Both the position numbers and the translations under genes were made by a program. This document shows positions 1-8,619 of a stretch of DNA of 64,000 nt, one piece after another. Numbering within the stretch: the first letter of the stretch is position 1; each line of letters opens with the position of its first letter. This DNA comes from Vibrio hangzhouensis (GTDB lineage Bacteria; Pseudomonadota; Gammaproteobacteria; Enterobacterales; Vibrionaceae): NCBI RefSeq assembly GCF_900107935.1, contig NZ_FNVG01000012.1, positions 62,001 to 126,000 on the forward strand, given 5' to 3'. The notes below the pieces were generated by a model. The model did no database searches. It saw only the letters and a program-made list of their open reading frames with translations, and had not been told where the DNA came from.

Positions 1-425
1 TGAAGCAAACGGTCATCGAATTTAAAGGCGAAGACGCCGAAGCGCATTCAACCGAAAAGTCTTTTTCCAGCTTCCGGCAGAAATTTGTCGCCAAACACCG
101 CACTTTAGATGGTCATTATGTCAGATCCAAGGCCGAACTGATTATCGACAACTGGCTCTACATGGCTGGTGTTGTCCATGCTTACCAGAGGCAATTACCG
201 ATCGAAGAAGATGTAATTAGCGACTTCTATCTTCCATCAGGCAAGGTGTATTTGCAGTTCTGGGGATCAGATTCAGGTCCCGAAGACTCAAAACTCATCG
301 AGAGAACTCGGCAACTCTATCACGAACATAATCTGCAGCTGATTGAGCTTTTTCCCGAGGACATTGATCAGCTTAATGACATTCTCCCTAAGAAACTCAA
401 GAACTACGGTATTAAAGCCTACTGA
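1..425 (+). CDS. C-terminal part of a nuclease-like protein (5' end outside window)
   Basis: The frame is open from base 3 at the left edge to the TGA before 426, so this is the last ~140 codons of a longer gene; an internal ATG at 162 is not the real start. The visible part contains YVRSKAELIIDNWL near the edge, then a run with D-F-Y and G-K-V-Y-L-Q-F-W-G, and ends with LIELFPEDIDQLNDILP. This arrangement (R-S-x-x-E on a helix, D at the core, then a hydrophobic strand with a polar residue) resembles PD-(D/E)xK nuclease-like tails found on several bacterial DNA-processing proteins. The upstream domains are not visible, so the full function cannot be given. It converges on the SPOR gene with no gap between the two stop codons. 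Confidence 0.6.
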   Translation, partial: KQTVIEFKGEDAEAHSTEKSFSSFRQKFVAKHRTLDGHYVRSKAELIIDNWLYMAGVVHAYQRQLPIEEDVISDFYLPSGKVYLQFWGSDSGPEDSKLIERTRQLYHEHNLQLIELFPEDIDQLNDILPKKLKNYGIKAY

Positions 426-989
426 CTAAAAGTAGCACTGACAGTCTTGGCGACTGTGCTTCCCGGCGATCATATAAGGTGTCGCTGCGACAACAGTAGA
501 ATGAACCGGTTGGCTGGCTTGCGAAGCACGAGAAGTACGTTCTCCGGCAATCAACTGGGTTTTACTGGTGGTGATTCGCTGGGCTAATGAACGAATAAAC
601 GCATCACTATAAGATGGTATCGATTTGATTTTTGCCAGATCCTGCTGCGCTGCACTGAACTCTTCATAGGGCCCGATAAGGCAGCGGTCTCCTTTCATTT
701 CAGGTTTTAGCCACACAGATTTATTGGTGAGCTGCTGAAGACGATTCGGGATTGAACGTAAACTCCCGGACTTAACAAATCCACATTGAATCCAGTAAGA
801 CTCAGCCGGACTTTTGGGCTGTTGATTGCCCCACAGCCCATCTCCTATCGGACATTCACTTTCCAGAATGGGGACTGCATGACTCGATTTATATGCACTG
901 TCGCAAACATAGGTCGACGGTTCGGCATGAACAAACTGGGCAGCGAAACCCGTCACAATCATCAGTAATGCTGACACGTATCTCCACAT
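426..989 (-). CDS. Exported SPOR-domain protein
   Basis: About 187 residues. I chose the ATG at 989 because a GGGAG sequence lies 8-9 bases upstream and the protein then begins with a good signal peptide (MWRYVSALLMIVTGFAAQFVHA); the longer frame to 1040 adds a polar leader with no clear ribosome site. The middle contains YWIQCGFVKSGSLRSIPNRL, a Lys/Pro-containing stretch and CLIGPYEEFSAAQQDLAKIK, the typical beta-alpha-beta pattern of a SPOR repeat, which binds glycan strands lacking stem peptides at division sites. The tail ends in DCQCYF, an unusual Cys-rich end that may form a disulfide in the periplasm. Divergent from nhaD; no functional link is evident. Confidence 0.7.
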   Translation of the reverse strand: MWRYVSALLMIVTGFAAQFVHAEPSTYVCDSAYKSSHAVPILESECPIGDGLWGNQQPKSPAESYWIQCGFVKSGSLRSIPNRLQQLTNKSVWLKPEMKGDRCLIGPYEEFSAAQQDLAKIKSIPSYSDAFIRSLAQRITTSKTQLIAGERTSRASQASQPVHSTVVAATPYMIAGKHSRQDCQCYF

Positions 990-1225
990 AAAATGCGCTC
1001 CCTTATAAAGACTTAAACCCCGTGATTCACTGATGGCCATCTACGACCAGCGCTCACTCTTCCCTGTTCTCTCTTTAGCCTAGAACCTCCTAATACTTTG
1101 TCAAAAAGCTTACTCACCTTTCGTCAGATACGAGATAGCTCACAACGAAGATGTTGAATAACCTTTAAAATATCGTATGGCAATTGTTAGCGCCTGATTT
1201 TATTTAGCTTTTGAAGGATCAAAAC

Positions 1226-2668
1226 ATGATGAAAAAAAGTCGATGGCAGACCCTTTTTGTTCTCCCTTTTATCGCCACGTCTACTTTCGCGTCTGAAACT
1301 GCATCTCACGATGCCTTTAACTTTACTCAGTCAACCGTCGGTTACGCATCGCTGCTGATTTTCGGCATTGCCTATACCCTGGTGATGATGGAGGAATACT
1401 TACAACTACGAAAATCGAAACCAGTACTGCTGGCCGCGGGTCTGATTTGGATCTTGATTGGCTTTGTCTTCAAGGATCTAGGACAGATAGACTTAGCTAA
1501 GTCAGCACTGGAACATAATCTGTTGGAATACGCCGAACTGCTACTGTTCCTTCTGGTCGCCATGACCTATATCTCGGCAATGGAAGAGCGGCGACTGTTT
1601 GACGCATTACAATCCTGGATGGTGGGTAAGGGGTTTAATTTCCGGTCACTGTTCTGGTTGACGGGTATTCTGTCGTTCTTCATTTCACCTATCGCCGATA
1701 ACCTGACAACCGCATTGCTGATGTGTGCCGTGGTGCTAAAAGTGGGTGGCAGCAATCTGCGATTTGTGAATATCGCCTGCATTAACATCGTGGTTGCAGC
1801 AAACGCCGGCGGCGCGTTCAGCCCCTTTGGTGATATTACTACCCTGATGGTTTGGCAAGCAGGTCACGTCTCCTTTTCAGAGTTTATGCCTCTGTTCGTA
1901 CCTTCCGTCGTTAACTATCTGGTACCCGCTGTAATCATGTCGTTGTTTGTGCCGAAAGCGCAACCGGACTCAGTTCATGAGCACATTGAATTAAAGCGCG
2001 GAGCCTTCCGAATTGTCGGTCTGTTTATCCTGACTATCGCTACCGCTGTTGCGTTCCACGCAGTCCTTCACTTCCCGCCAGTAATGGGAATGATGATGGG
2101 ACTGGCATACTTACAGTTCTTTGGTTTCTTCCTGCGCAAGACCCTGCCACGCTCCATTGCTAAGAAGAAAGCGATCGCAATTGCCAACAACGATGAAGCG
2201 GCTTTGAAACGACTGGGTTCTATCGTTCCATTTGATGTATTCAGACGTGTATCGCATGCCGAGTGGGACACACTGTTGTTCTTCTATGGCGTTGTAATGT
2301 GTGTTGGCGGTCTTAGCTTACTGGGTTACCTCAGTGTCGTATCAGAGGTTATGTATACCCAATGGGATCCTGTTTGGGCCAACGTCATGGTGGGAATCCT
2401 GTCAGCAATCGTCGATAACATTCCGGTTATGTTTGCTGTATTAACTATGAACCCCGAGCTCTCAATGGGTAACTGGCTTCTGGTCACGCTGACCGCCGGG
2501 GTCGGTGGTAGCCTGCTATCGATTGGTTCAGCCGCAGGTGTCGCATTGATGGGGGCAGCCCATGGCAAATACACCTTCTTCGGACATCTGAAGTGGATGC
2601 CTGTAATTGCACTCGGTTATGCCGCTAGTATCTTCGTCCACTTATCGATGAACGGCGGGTTGTTTTAA
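1226..2668 (+). CDS. nhaD: Na+/H+ antiporter, NhaD type
   Basis: 480 residues. The ATG at 1226 follows GAAGGATC at proper spacing; an in-frame TTG at 1211 is less likely. After a cleavable-looking N-terminal segment (LFVLPFIATSTFAS) there are about 12 hydrophobic segments. Motifs typical of NhaD within the ion-transporter superfamily are visible: SFFISPIADNLTTALLM around residue 155, NAGGAFSPFGDITTLMVWQAG near 200, and a second half with VGILSAIVDNIPVMFAVL and GGSLLSIGSAAGVALMG. These paired D-N-x-x-T and G-x-x-S/T elements form the ion site. It should expel Na+ (or Li+) in exchange for protons at alkaline pH, fitting a marine bacterium. Monocistronic, ending at a strong hairpin. Confidence 0.92.
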   Translation: MMKKSRWQTLFVLPFIATSTFASETASHDAFNFTQSTVGYASLLIFGIAYTLVMMEEYLQLRKSKPVLLAAGLIWILIGFVFKDLGQIDLAKSALEHNLLEYAELLLFLLVAMTYISAMEERRLFDALQSWMVGKGFNFRSLFWLTGILSFFISPIADNLTTALLMCAVVLKVGGSNLRFVNIACINIVVAANAGGAFSPFGDITTLMVWQAGHVSFSEFMPLFVPSVVNYLVPAVIMSLFVPKAQPDSVHEHIELKRGAFRIVGLFILTIATAVAFHAVLHFPPVMGMMMGLAYLQFFGFFLRKTLPRSIAKKKAIAIANNDEAALKRLGSIVPFDVFRRVSHAEWDTLLFFYGVVMCVGGLSLLGYLSVVSEVMYTQWDPVWANVMVGILSAIVDNIPVMFAVLTMNPELSMGNWLLVTLTAGVGGSLLSIGSAAGVALMGAAHGKYTFFGHLKWMPVIALGYAASIFVHLSMNGGLF

Positions 2669-2684
2669 CGACTGCTCACTAAGA

Positions 2685-2709
2685 CAATGCCCCTTCAAAA
2701 GGGGCATTG
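2685..2709. terminator. Bidirectional hairpin between nhaD and the Mpo1-like gene
   Basis: CAATGCCCCTT and AAGGGGCATTG form an 11-bp perfect stem with a 3-base loop between two convergent genes. The T-tract is weak on the plus strand (ATCTATT), so it may work mainly with help from Rho. Confidence 0.7.
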
Positions 2710-2725
2710 ATCTATTAACAACTGG

Positions 2726-3160
2726 CTATTTCTGTCTGAAAACCCATACTGGGCCGATAAGCAGGAACTGCAAATCGTCAAAGAACGACGGTTTCTTACC
2801 TTCAACTTTGTGACCAATAAATTGCATGACCCATAACACAACAAATAACACAATCGACAGGTAAAAAATTGACACGCCCAACATAGCGGCAAACGTAATC
2901 AATGCCAGACACGCTAAGGTAAATATCAACATCTGGATAAACACAGAGCGTGATAAACGCAAATAAAACACCATCACTGGCACCATAACGATCCACACCC
3001 AGTTAATACTCAAACTACCCGCAGGCAACTGAGGCAAACACCAAATCAAGCCAACGATAGACAGATAGATCCCCGGCACCGCTATTTTGTGGATTTTTCG
3101 GTTGGTGCTATTTTGATGGCTCTCTCCATACGCGTCTAACCACTGCTGCAATGATTTCAT
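2726..3160 (-). CDS. Mpo1-like membrane protein (DUF962 family)
   Basis: 144 residues with an AAGGAAG ribosome site 6-8 bases before the ATG. The N terminus (SLQQWLDAYGESHQNSTNRKIHKIAVPGI) carries the conserved Y-x-x-x-H and N-x-x-x-H-x-x-G-I/V-P of the DUF962/Mpo1 family, in which these histidines bind iron. It is followed by four hydrophobic segments and a C-terminal P-S-F-F-D-D-L-Q-F-L-L-I-G-P stretch, also family-typical. The yeast relative Mpo1 is an Fe(II) dioxygenase that alpha-oxidises 2-hydroxy fatty acids; the bacterial role is unproven. Stands alone. Confidence 0.8.
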   Translation of the reverse strand: MKSLQQWLDAYGESHQNSTNRKIHKIAVPGIYLSIVGLIWCLPQLPAGSLSINWVWIVMVPVMVFYLRLSRSVFIQMLIFTLACLALITFAAMLGVSIFYLSIVLFVVLWVMQFIGHKVEGKKPSFFDDLQFLLIGPVWVFRQK

Positions 3161-3329
3161 ACTTCTTCCTTGAGGTTATGATTGGTGTTAATACTCTAGA
3201 CCAAAAACAGAGTCTCTTCCTCTTTAGCATCCTATTAGCACTACTTACAGGTGTTAATTTAGCCTATTTCATGAAAGTACTTACTATGTCCTCAACGAAA
3301 CGCATTCCCCAAAATCAAATGAGGTCATT

Positions 3330-4334
3330 ATGAAAAAGTCAGTTCTTAGCCTAGCTGTAGTCGTAACTCTATCGACAGGTTATATTGCCAATAGTGTCGC
3401 GTGTACATCCGCTATTTATAACAATGGCGAGGCCAGTCTTTCCGTACGAACTATGGACTGGTTTGGTCATGACGATGCGATTGTGGTGGGAGCAGGGAAA
3501 GGCATTACCAGTCAGTATGGTGATACTGCTGAAGCTATGAAAACGAAAAGCAAGTACGCATCCATAAAGATAAAATCCTTTACCCCTCAACTGGTTGCTG
3601 AAGCCATGAACGATAACGGCCTTGTGGCGCGAATTCTTTACCTTGGTAACGACTATACCGAGATGGCACCAGACCGCACAGGCGTGCCAGACGTCGCAGC
3701 ATCACAATTTCCTAACTATGCCGTCGATAACTTTGGCTCGGTCGCAGAAGTTATTCATCACTTGGATAATATCGATGTGATTCAAGACAAAGTATGTGAC
3801 TTACCTGGACACGAAAATGAATGCATTGCCGCACCAGTACACTATCACCTGACAGATGCCAGTGGACAAAGCGCGGTTATTGAGTTCATCAAAGGTGAAG
3901 TGAAAATCTATCAAGGTGATGTGACTGAGGCAGCCAGTGTGCAGTATCTATCAAATGATCCTGAGTTTGGTTTCCATATGAATCTTGATAAAGAACAAAC
4001 TGAATCTGGCTCAACGATTCGCGCCTTTGATCGTCGACTGCGTGCCAAAGAAGTCATTGAAGACATGTACGCTCGTGACGTTACTGACAACCAATTAGCA
4101 CTCAATAGCCTCAAGGCGGCCGGTGCGTCAGTATTTTCAGGCTACGATCAACTTGACCCATATGTGAATAATGTGTTCCCTACACTATGGACCATCTATA
4201 CCGACCAAAACGCAAAAGAAATCTATCTTGACCGCTACGACACATGGCAGGTAGAACAATATGATTTCACTATGTTTGACAATAATGATGCCCAAGTGGT
4301 CGTATTGGGGGCTCATCCTAATTCTAATAAATAG
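3330..4334 (+). CDS. Exported choloylglycine hydrolase-family (Ntn) amidase
   Basis: 334 residues. A signal peptide (residues 1-24, ending NSVA) runs directly into C25-T-S-A. Cleavage there would expose Cys25 as the N-terminal nucleophile, the defining feature of this family. R40 and D43 in the SVRTMDWFG segment match the conserved Arg and Asp of penicillin V acylases and bile-salt hydrolases, and N and R residues later in the protein fit the rest of the active site. It should hydrolyse a linear amide bond in the periplasm. Relatives act on penicillin V, bile salts or N-acyl homoserine lactones, and the substrate cannot be told from sequence. Ribosome site ATGAGG upstream. Not in an operon. 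Confidence 0.85.
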   Translation: MKKSVLSLAVVVTLSTGYIANSVACTSAIYNNGEASLSVRTMDWFGHDDAIVVGAGKGITSQYGDTAEAMKTKSKYASIKIKSFTPQLVAEAMNDNGLVARILYLGNDYTEMAPDRTGVPDVAASQFPNYAVDNFGSVAEVIHHLDNIDVIQDKVCDLPGHENECIAAPVHYHLTDASGQSAVIEFIKGEVKIYQGDVTEAASVQYLSNDPEFGFHMNLDKEQTESGSTIRAFDRRLRAKEVIEDMYARDVTDNQLALNSLKAAGASVFSGYDQLDPYVNNVFPTLWTIYTDQNAKEIYLDRYDTWQVEQYDFTMFDNNDAQVVVLGAHPNSNK

Positions 4335-4350
4335 ACGCTTGTTGATTCAC

Positions 4351-4374
4351 CAAGGCCACAATTAAGTGGCCTTG
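4351..4374 (+). terminator. Hairpin downstream of the Ntn amidase gene
   Basis: CAAGGCCAC and GTGGCCTTG form a 9-bp perfect stem with a 6-base loop 16 bases after the stop codon. There is no T-run, so this may be an mRNA 3'-end stabiliser rather than a Rho-independent terminator. Confidence 0.5.
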
Positions 4375-4568
4375 AGTACACATCAATGTACTGTGCAGTT
4401 ATCAAGGAAAAAATCCGGTGATTTACTATGTAAATGTGAGGAAATCTTCGAACTCTGTATCACATATTGAGCTGAAAGATCTTCTATAATTCAATAAACT
4501 GCCATTAGCCGTTACCGGATCCTCGCTTTCTTAAACAGCGGTAAGAATTATCAACCTTAGTGGGCAAC

Positions 4569-5453
4569 ATGTTACTGAACTCCGAACGACTCCTTTATCT
4601 CGTATCCATTGCCGAAACAGGTTCATTCTCTGCCGCTGCACGCCAACTTAATGTCAGTCCTTCTGCGGTCAATCAAGCAGTTCAGGCAATGGAGATTGAT
4701 CTAGGCATTACCCTTTTTGAACGTGTCGCTGGCAAAGCCCCCACTTTAACACCAGAAGGCAAAGTTCTTTACTTCCAAGCGCTTGAAATCGTCCCGCGAC
4801 TGCGAGCTATCGACCGAAAGGTTAAGGCCCTGCAAAAAGGTGATGAACCAAGCCTAACTATCGCGACACACAGCATGACCCTCTATCCCAGGTTTACCGA
4901 AGCGCTTGCTGAACTCTCTCATCAGTTTCCTGAAGTCGACTTAGTGCTGGTCGATGCCGAAACCCACTCGCTTGCGATAAACGAGTCTGAGGGCGCGGAC
5001 ATCATGATTGCGCCTGGTGGACTTTGTCCAACCAGAGGGAGTAATGTGCAAACGGTGGATTCTATTGATTGGTGCTTTTTGTCATCGCCAAATCATCCTC
5101 TGGCACAACTTCGTGGCGAAATCACAACTGAGGATCTTCAACGTTACCCACAAATCCTTTCTTTGGAAGGGAAAGTGGCCACTAGCGAACTACTTGAATC
5201 ACTGAGATATAGTCCGCGACTAATTCGCTATGAAAACCACTATCAACTGCAAGATATGTTACTCCAAGGTATGGGGTATGTTGCTTATCCAACAAAACTG
5301 GCTCAACCGTTTATCGACCATGGTCTAGTTACCAGACTGAACGTGGGACGTTATGATGGGACACTTGTCTGGCCTGTGGAGTTATCATGGCGTAGCGGAC
5401 TGGGCCGTGCTGGTTCATGGTTTGTCGAACATATATTAGAACAGGAGAATTAA
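4569..5453 (+). CDS. LysR-family transcriptional regulator
   Basis: 294 residues from the ATG at 4569; a GTG at 4560 in frame is possible. The first 60 residues are a LysR winged helix-turn-helix (LVSIAETGSFSAAARQLNVSPSAVNQAVQAME), followed by a linker helix and a type-2 periplasmic-binding-like effector domain from about residue 92. The gene after it starts immediately at its stop codon (TAA then ATG), so the two are translationally coupled and the hydrolase is the obvious candidate target. Effector unknown. Confidence 0.9.
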   Translation: MLLNSERLLYLVSIAETGSFSAAARQLNVSPSAVNQAVQAMEIDLGITLFERVAGKAPTLTPEGKVLYFQALEIVPRLRAIDRKVKALQKGDEPSLTIATHSMTLYPRFTEALAELSHQFPEVDLVLVDAETHSLAINESEGADIMIAPGGLCPTRGSNVQTVDSIDWCFLSSPNHPLAQLRGEITTEDLQRYPQILSLEGKVATSELLESLRYSPRLIRYENHYQLQDMLLQGMGYVAYPTKLAQPFIDHGLVTRLNVGRYDGTLVWPVELSWRSGLGRAGSWFVEHILEQEN

Positions 5454-5993
5454 ATGCTCGAGCAAAATAATACTCAATTGATGATCATCGATGTACAAGG
5501 AAAGCTCGCCCAAATTATGCACGACAAGGATACTCTGTTTAGTAACCTGAATACACTGACCAAGGCCGCCAAACTTATGGAGCTTCCCATCATCTGGGTT
5601 GAACAACTTCCTGACAAATTGGGTCCCACTATTGATGAGATTCGTCAAGAAATCCCACACCTTACTCCAATCGCCAAAGACGTATTCAGTGCCTGGGGGG
5701 AAGACCTTGTTCGCCGCAGCACCTCTGAAAACAACAGAAAACAGATCCTTTTGGTCGGCATCGAGGCTCACATTTGTGTCCATCAAACAGCCTGCGATTT
5801 ACTCGAACAAGGTTATGAGGTTCATCTTGTCACTGATGCCGTCTCGTCACGCCATCCTGACAACAAAGCCGTCGCTTTGGAGCGACTCAAACAAGAAGGT
5901 GTCGTGCTCTCGTCAACAGAAATGGCGCTGTTTGAGTTGCAAAAAGTCGCCCGCGGTGATCAATTTAAAGCGCTACTGAAATTAATTAAGTAA
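5454..5993 (+). CDS. Isochorismatase-family hydrolase
   Basis: 179 residues. The catalytic triad of the family is in place: D13 in MIIDVQ, K75 in TPIAKDVFSAW, and C108 in GIEAHICVHQTA, followed by the usual VTDAVSSR region. Size and motifs fit YcaC-like cysteine hydrolases that cleave small amides or vinyl ethers; the real substrate is not known. Starts right after the LysR stop with no spacer and overlaps the convergent MocR gene by 8 bases at its 3' end. Confidence 0.87.
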   Translation: MLEQNNTQLMIIDVQGKLAQIMHDKDTLFSNLNTLTKAAKLMELPIIWVEQLPDKLGPTIDEIRQEIPHLTPIAKDVFSAWGEDLVRRSTSENNRKQILLVGIEAHICVHQTACDLLEQGYEVHLVTDAVSSRHPDNKAVALERLKQEGVVLSSTEMALFELQKVARGDQFKALLKLIK

Positions 5994-7431
5994 TGCCCTC
6001 TGATTTCAGAGCATAGTAGATTTGAGCTAACTGGTTAATGCTATCAGGAATGGCCGCGAGAGAAGCGTTACCGTATCCCAACACCACAGAGCCGAATTGT
6101 CGAGGCCGATTCTGATACTCATAGTAGCTCATGGGCCGAACGATAATGCCATGCTGAGAGGCAATAGCTGACAGCTCACTCTCATCGACCATGCCTTGCC
6201 ACTGCACCGTAACATGCAACCCCGCCCCTTGAGACACAACCTGCCACTCGTCACCAAAATTATCTTTAATGCACAGTGTGAGCAAACGATATTTTTGTTC
6301 ATATTGGCGGCGCATTTTGCGCACATGCCTGACCAAAGCACCATCGTCGATAAAATCGGCTAATGCTGCCTGAATCTGTGATGGTGTATCACCTGACAAT
6401 GCATCTTTGACCTGAAGGCAAGGTTCTACCATATGCTCAGGTACAACCATATAGCCCACCCTTAGCGCGTTAAACATCACTTTGCTCATTGAACCGATGT
6501 AGACCATCTGTCTTGCGTGACCGCTTTCAGCCGCCAGACCCTGCATACTTCGTAGTGGACGACTGTCGAACTGAAATTCACTATCGTAATCATCTTCAAT
6601 GATCCAACTTTGATTCGTGTGGGCCCACTGAATCAACTGCAGGCGTTGATCGGTTTGAATCGAACTTCCCATTGGGTACTGATTACTAGGGGTAAGATAG
6701 ACACCCAATGCGTTTTGTCCGGTAATTTGCGAGAGCTGTAAGCCTCTCTCTGCCGTGACGTCCACCACGCCATAATCCATGTCGTAAGTATCAAGTACCT
6801 TCATTACCTGGCGATAGCCGGGAAACTCAATCAGAAATTTTCCTTGTTTGCCCTGCTTACGAATCGCCATCAGAGCAATAGCAATGGCTTGTTGCGCCCC
6901 TGCTGTAACGATGATTTGATTCGGATGACAGACCACCGAGCGGCTGCTGGTGAGATAACGATGCAGTGCTTCCCGAAGTGCGACCAATCCTTGCAGATCC
7001 TGATTTCCCAACAAAGAACGGCGACCCGCATGCCGCTGAATATATCGGTTCCACTGATGAATCGGAAAGAGAGACAGATCCGCTACGCCTGGCGCAAACA
7101 GACCATTGTCCGGGGTTTGATCAACCCCCGCTTCAGAAACCAAGTCTTTGGTTCGTGTCTGCAAATAATGGTCAGGCAGAGTCAATGCTACTGAATACCC
7201 ACTGTTTGGCTTCGCCACCAGATACCCTTCGGCCACCAATTGGTCATAAGTCTGGATCACCGTATTTCGGCTTACTTGTAATTGACTAGCCAACGTTCTC
7301 GTTGAGGGGAGTCTTGCCCCTGATAACCAGAGACCACTAAGGATGCGTGAACGAATCTGCTCAAACAAACTGTTCTGAAGCGTCGTATCGTCATTAGTTA
7401 ATGAGATATCGCTGCAATCGATACGATTCAA
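5986..7431 (-). CDS. MocR-type regulator (GntR HTH fused to aminotransferase fold)
   Basis: 481 residues. It starts at a TTG because no in-frame ATG precedes the HTH. Residues ~20-85 are a GntR winged helix (LFEQIRSRILSGLWLSGARLPSTRTLASQL then SRNTVIQTYDQLVAEGYL). The rest is a fold-type I aminotransferase domain with AGAQQAIAIAL, the EDDYDSEF motif carrying the PLP-binding Asp, and Y-I-G-S-M-S-K-V carrying the PLP lysine. Such proteins sense PLP or a PLP adduct (PdxR, GabR). It lies head to head with a flavoprotein of the pyridoxamine-phosphate-oxidase fold, which it probably controls through the site at 7434-7481. Confidence 0.9.
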   Translation of the reverse strand: MNRIDCSDISLTNDDTTLQNSLFEQIRSRILSGLWLSGARLPSTRTLASQLQVSRNTVIQTYDQLVAEGYLVAKPNSGYSVALTLPDHYLQTRTKDLVSEAGVDQTPDNGLFAPGVADLSLFPIHQWNRYIQRHAGRRSLLGNQDLQGLVALREALHRYLTSSRSVVCHPNQIIVTAGAQQAIAIALMAIRKQGKQGKFLIEFPGYRQVMKVLDTYDMDYGVVDVTAERGLQLSQITGQNALGVYLTPSNQYPMGSSIQTDQRLQLIQWAHTNQSWIIEDDYDSEFQFDSRPLRSMQGLAAESGHARQMVYIGSMSKVMFNALRVGYMVVPEHMVEPCLQVKDALSGDTPSQIQAALADFIDDGALVRHVRKMRRQYEQKYRLLTLCIKDNFGDEWQVVSQGAGLHVTVQWQGMVDESELSAIASQHGIIVRPMSYYEYQNRPRQFGSVVLGYGNASLAAIPDSINQLAQIYYALKSEGIT

Positions 7432-7433
7432 AC

Positions 7434-7481
7434 TGGATCCACCATTATTTTAATTTTGGACCTAACTATAGTACCAAAATT
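7434..7481. promoter_or_regulatory. Candidate MocR operator between divergent genes
   Basis: AATTTTGG (7452-7459) and CCAAAATT (7474-7481) form a perfect 8-bp inverted repeat with a 14-base spacer. TGGATCC at 7434 and TGGACCT at 7456 are spaced 22 bp, two helical turns, as direct repeats often are in MocR operators. The element sits between the MocR start and the flavoprotein start. Confidence 0.5.
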
Positions 7482-7520
7482 TTCCTATTTTGCAGTAAAA
7501 CTAACGACAAGGAGATCACC

Positions 7521-8180
7521 ATGTTATCAGGCACAGAGCGGACGAAAATAAAAAAAGGTAATCACAAAGCGGTGTTCGACACACAAGCACTTTACGACAT
7601 TATTGATGAAGCACTGATAGCTCATATCGCCATCAATGACGACAATCACCCCGTGGTGATTCCCATGCTTGCATGGCGATTAGATAACAAAGTCTATGTT
7701 CATGGGGCAAAGAATAGTCGCCTGATTAAGTCGTTAAAGTCAGGAAAATCAACCTGTCTGACTTTCACTCTTTTTGACGGTTGGGTATTGGCACGGTCCG
7801 CATTTCATCACAGTGCACACTATCGAAGCGCGATGGTGTTCGGGCAATTTGAGGCCATTGAGTCACACCATGATAAGGATAGAGTGCTCAACCATTTTAT
7901 TGAGCACATTGCCCCCGGGAGAACACAAGAGGTTCGCTTAAGCAATGACAAAGAACTGTCTGCAACAGACGTACTGGCCATCGAATTGAGAGAAACTTCG
8001 GTAAAGATCGGTCGTCACGGTGTTAACGATGACAAAGACGATCTCGACCTGCGCGTTTGGGCGGGCATACTTCCCTATAGAACGGTTATTGGCCCACTGC
8101 AACCATGTGACGATCTGAATCTGGAAATATCAGAACCAGACTATTCTCAAGCCTATGGTGATCGCTGGCATCGTTATTAG
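7521..8180 (+). CDS. PNPOx-like FMN-binding protein
   Basis: 219 residues from the ATG at 7521, which has a clear AAGGAG 7 bases upstream; the longer frame from 7401 would cross the operator and is not credible. The sequence has the split-barrel pattern of the pyridoxamine 5'-phosphate oxidase superfamily: AHIAINDDNHPVVIPMLAWRLDNKVYVHGAKNSR, then a beta strand with TCLTFTLFDGWVLARSAFHHSAHYRSAMVFG, in which Arg, Ser and His contact FMN phosphate. Family members bind FMN or haem; whether this one is an oxidase or a reductase is unknown. The divergent MocR gene suggests a link to vitamin B6 or amine metabolism. Confidence 0.82.
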   Translation: MLSGTERTKIKKGNHKAVFDTQALYDIIDEALIAHIAINDDNHPVVIPMLAWRLDNKVYVHGAKNSRLIKSLKSGKSTCLTFTLFDGWVLARSAFHHSAHYRSAMVFGQFEAIESHHDKDRVLNHFIEHIAPGRTQEVRLSNDKELSATDVLAIELRETSVKIGRHGVNDDKDDLDLRVWAGILPYRTVIGPLQPCDDLNLEISEPDYSQAYGDRWHRY

Positions 8181-8237
8181 CAGATTGAACATCAATTAAA
8201 ACATAGGGATACATTCATAGCTGCTGGACGATACAGC

Positions 8238-8272
8238 AAAAAAAAAAAGCGGTTCCTTTAACGGGAACCGCT
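8238..8272 (-). terminator. Minus-strand Rho-independent terminator
   Basis: AGCGGTTCC (8248-8256) pairs with GGAACCGCT (8264-8272), and the plus strand has about ten A bases just before it. On the minus strand this is a strong hairpin followed by a U-tract, although no annotated minus-strand gene lies immediately upstream. Confidence 0.8.
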
Positions 8273-8570
8273 GAGACTGAAAATATGGATACACGATGCA
8301 TCTATCAATCAAGATTTAGAATGACACTCTAAATAAATTACAAGCTTAAGGTACCAAAGCATTACAACGCTTTGATGGTGAGTACATTAACGCTGTTCAT
8401 CACCAGCCGCAAAATAGGTCATATCAGCAATGCTGATACTTGATTCCGTACTCTTGTCAGAAAACGCTTTTCTTCTTTGGCCTTTTTGCGATGAGCTACA
8501 AATTGTTTCAATTTCCTAAGCAATCCAGATGCGTTTTTTGACTTTAAACACCCTTATATGCATGAGAAAT
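8273..8570 (-). ncRNA. Possible small RNA or small ORF transcript ending at 8238
   Basis: The strong minus-strand terminator at 8238-8272 implies a transcript from the 8273-8600 interval. Within it are a perfect palindrome TATCAGCA-A-TGCTGATA (8422-8438) and a looser AAAGC/GCTTT hairpin near 8360. A basic open frame ends at the TCA of 8419-8421 on the minus strand; from the TTG at 8511 it reads about 30 residues (LKQFVAHRKKAKEEKRFLTR...), but it lacks an ATG and has poor ribosome-site spacing. I cannot tell whether the product is RNA or peptide. Confidence 0.35.
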
Positions 8571-8619
8571 GCTAATGTTGGCTCAAGATTACTTTAGTAG
8601 AAAGGCCACCTAGCCCAAC

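Noticed and set aside
3151..3333. 60-codon ORF with one membrane segment whose stop overlaps the Ntn amidase start (ATGA)
   Set aside because: It runs through the start of the opposite-strand Mpo1-like gene, its internal ATG at 3178 has a ribosome site spaced too tightly, and the protein matches nothing. The amidase has its own ribosome site.
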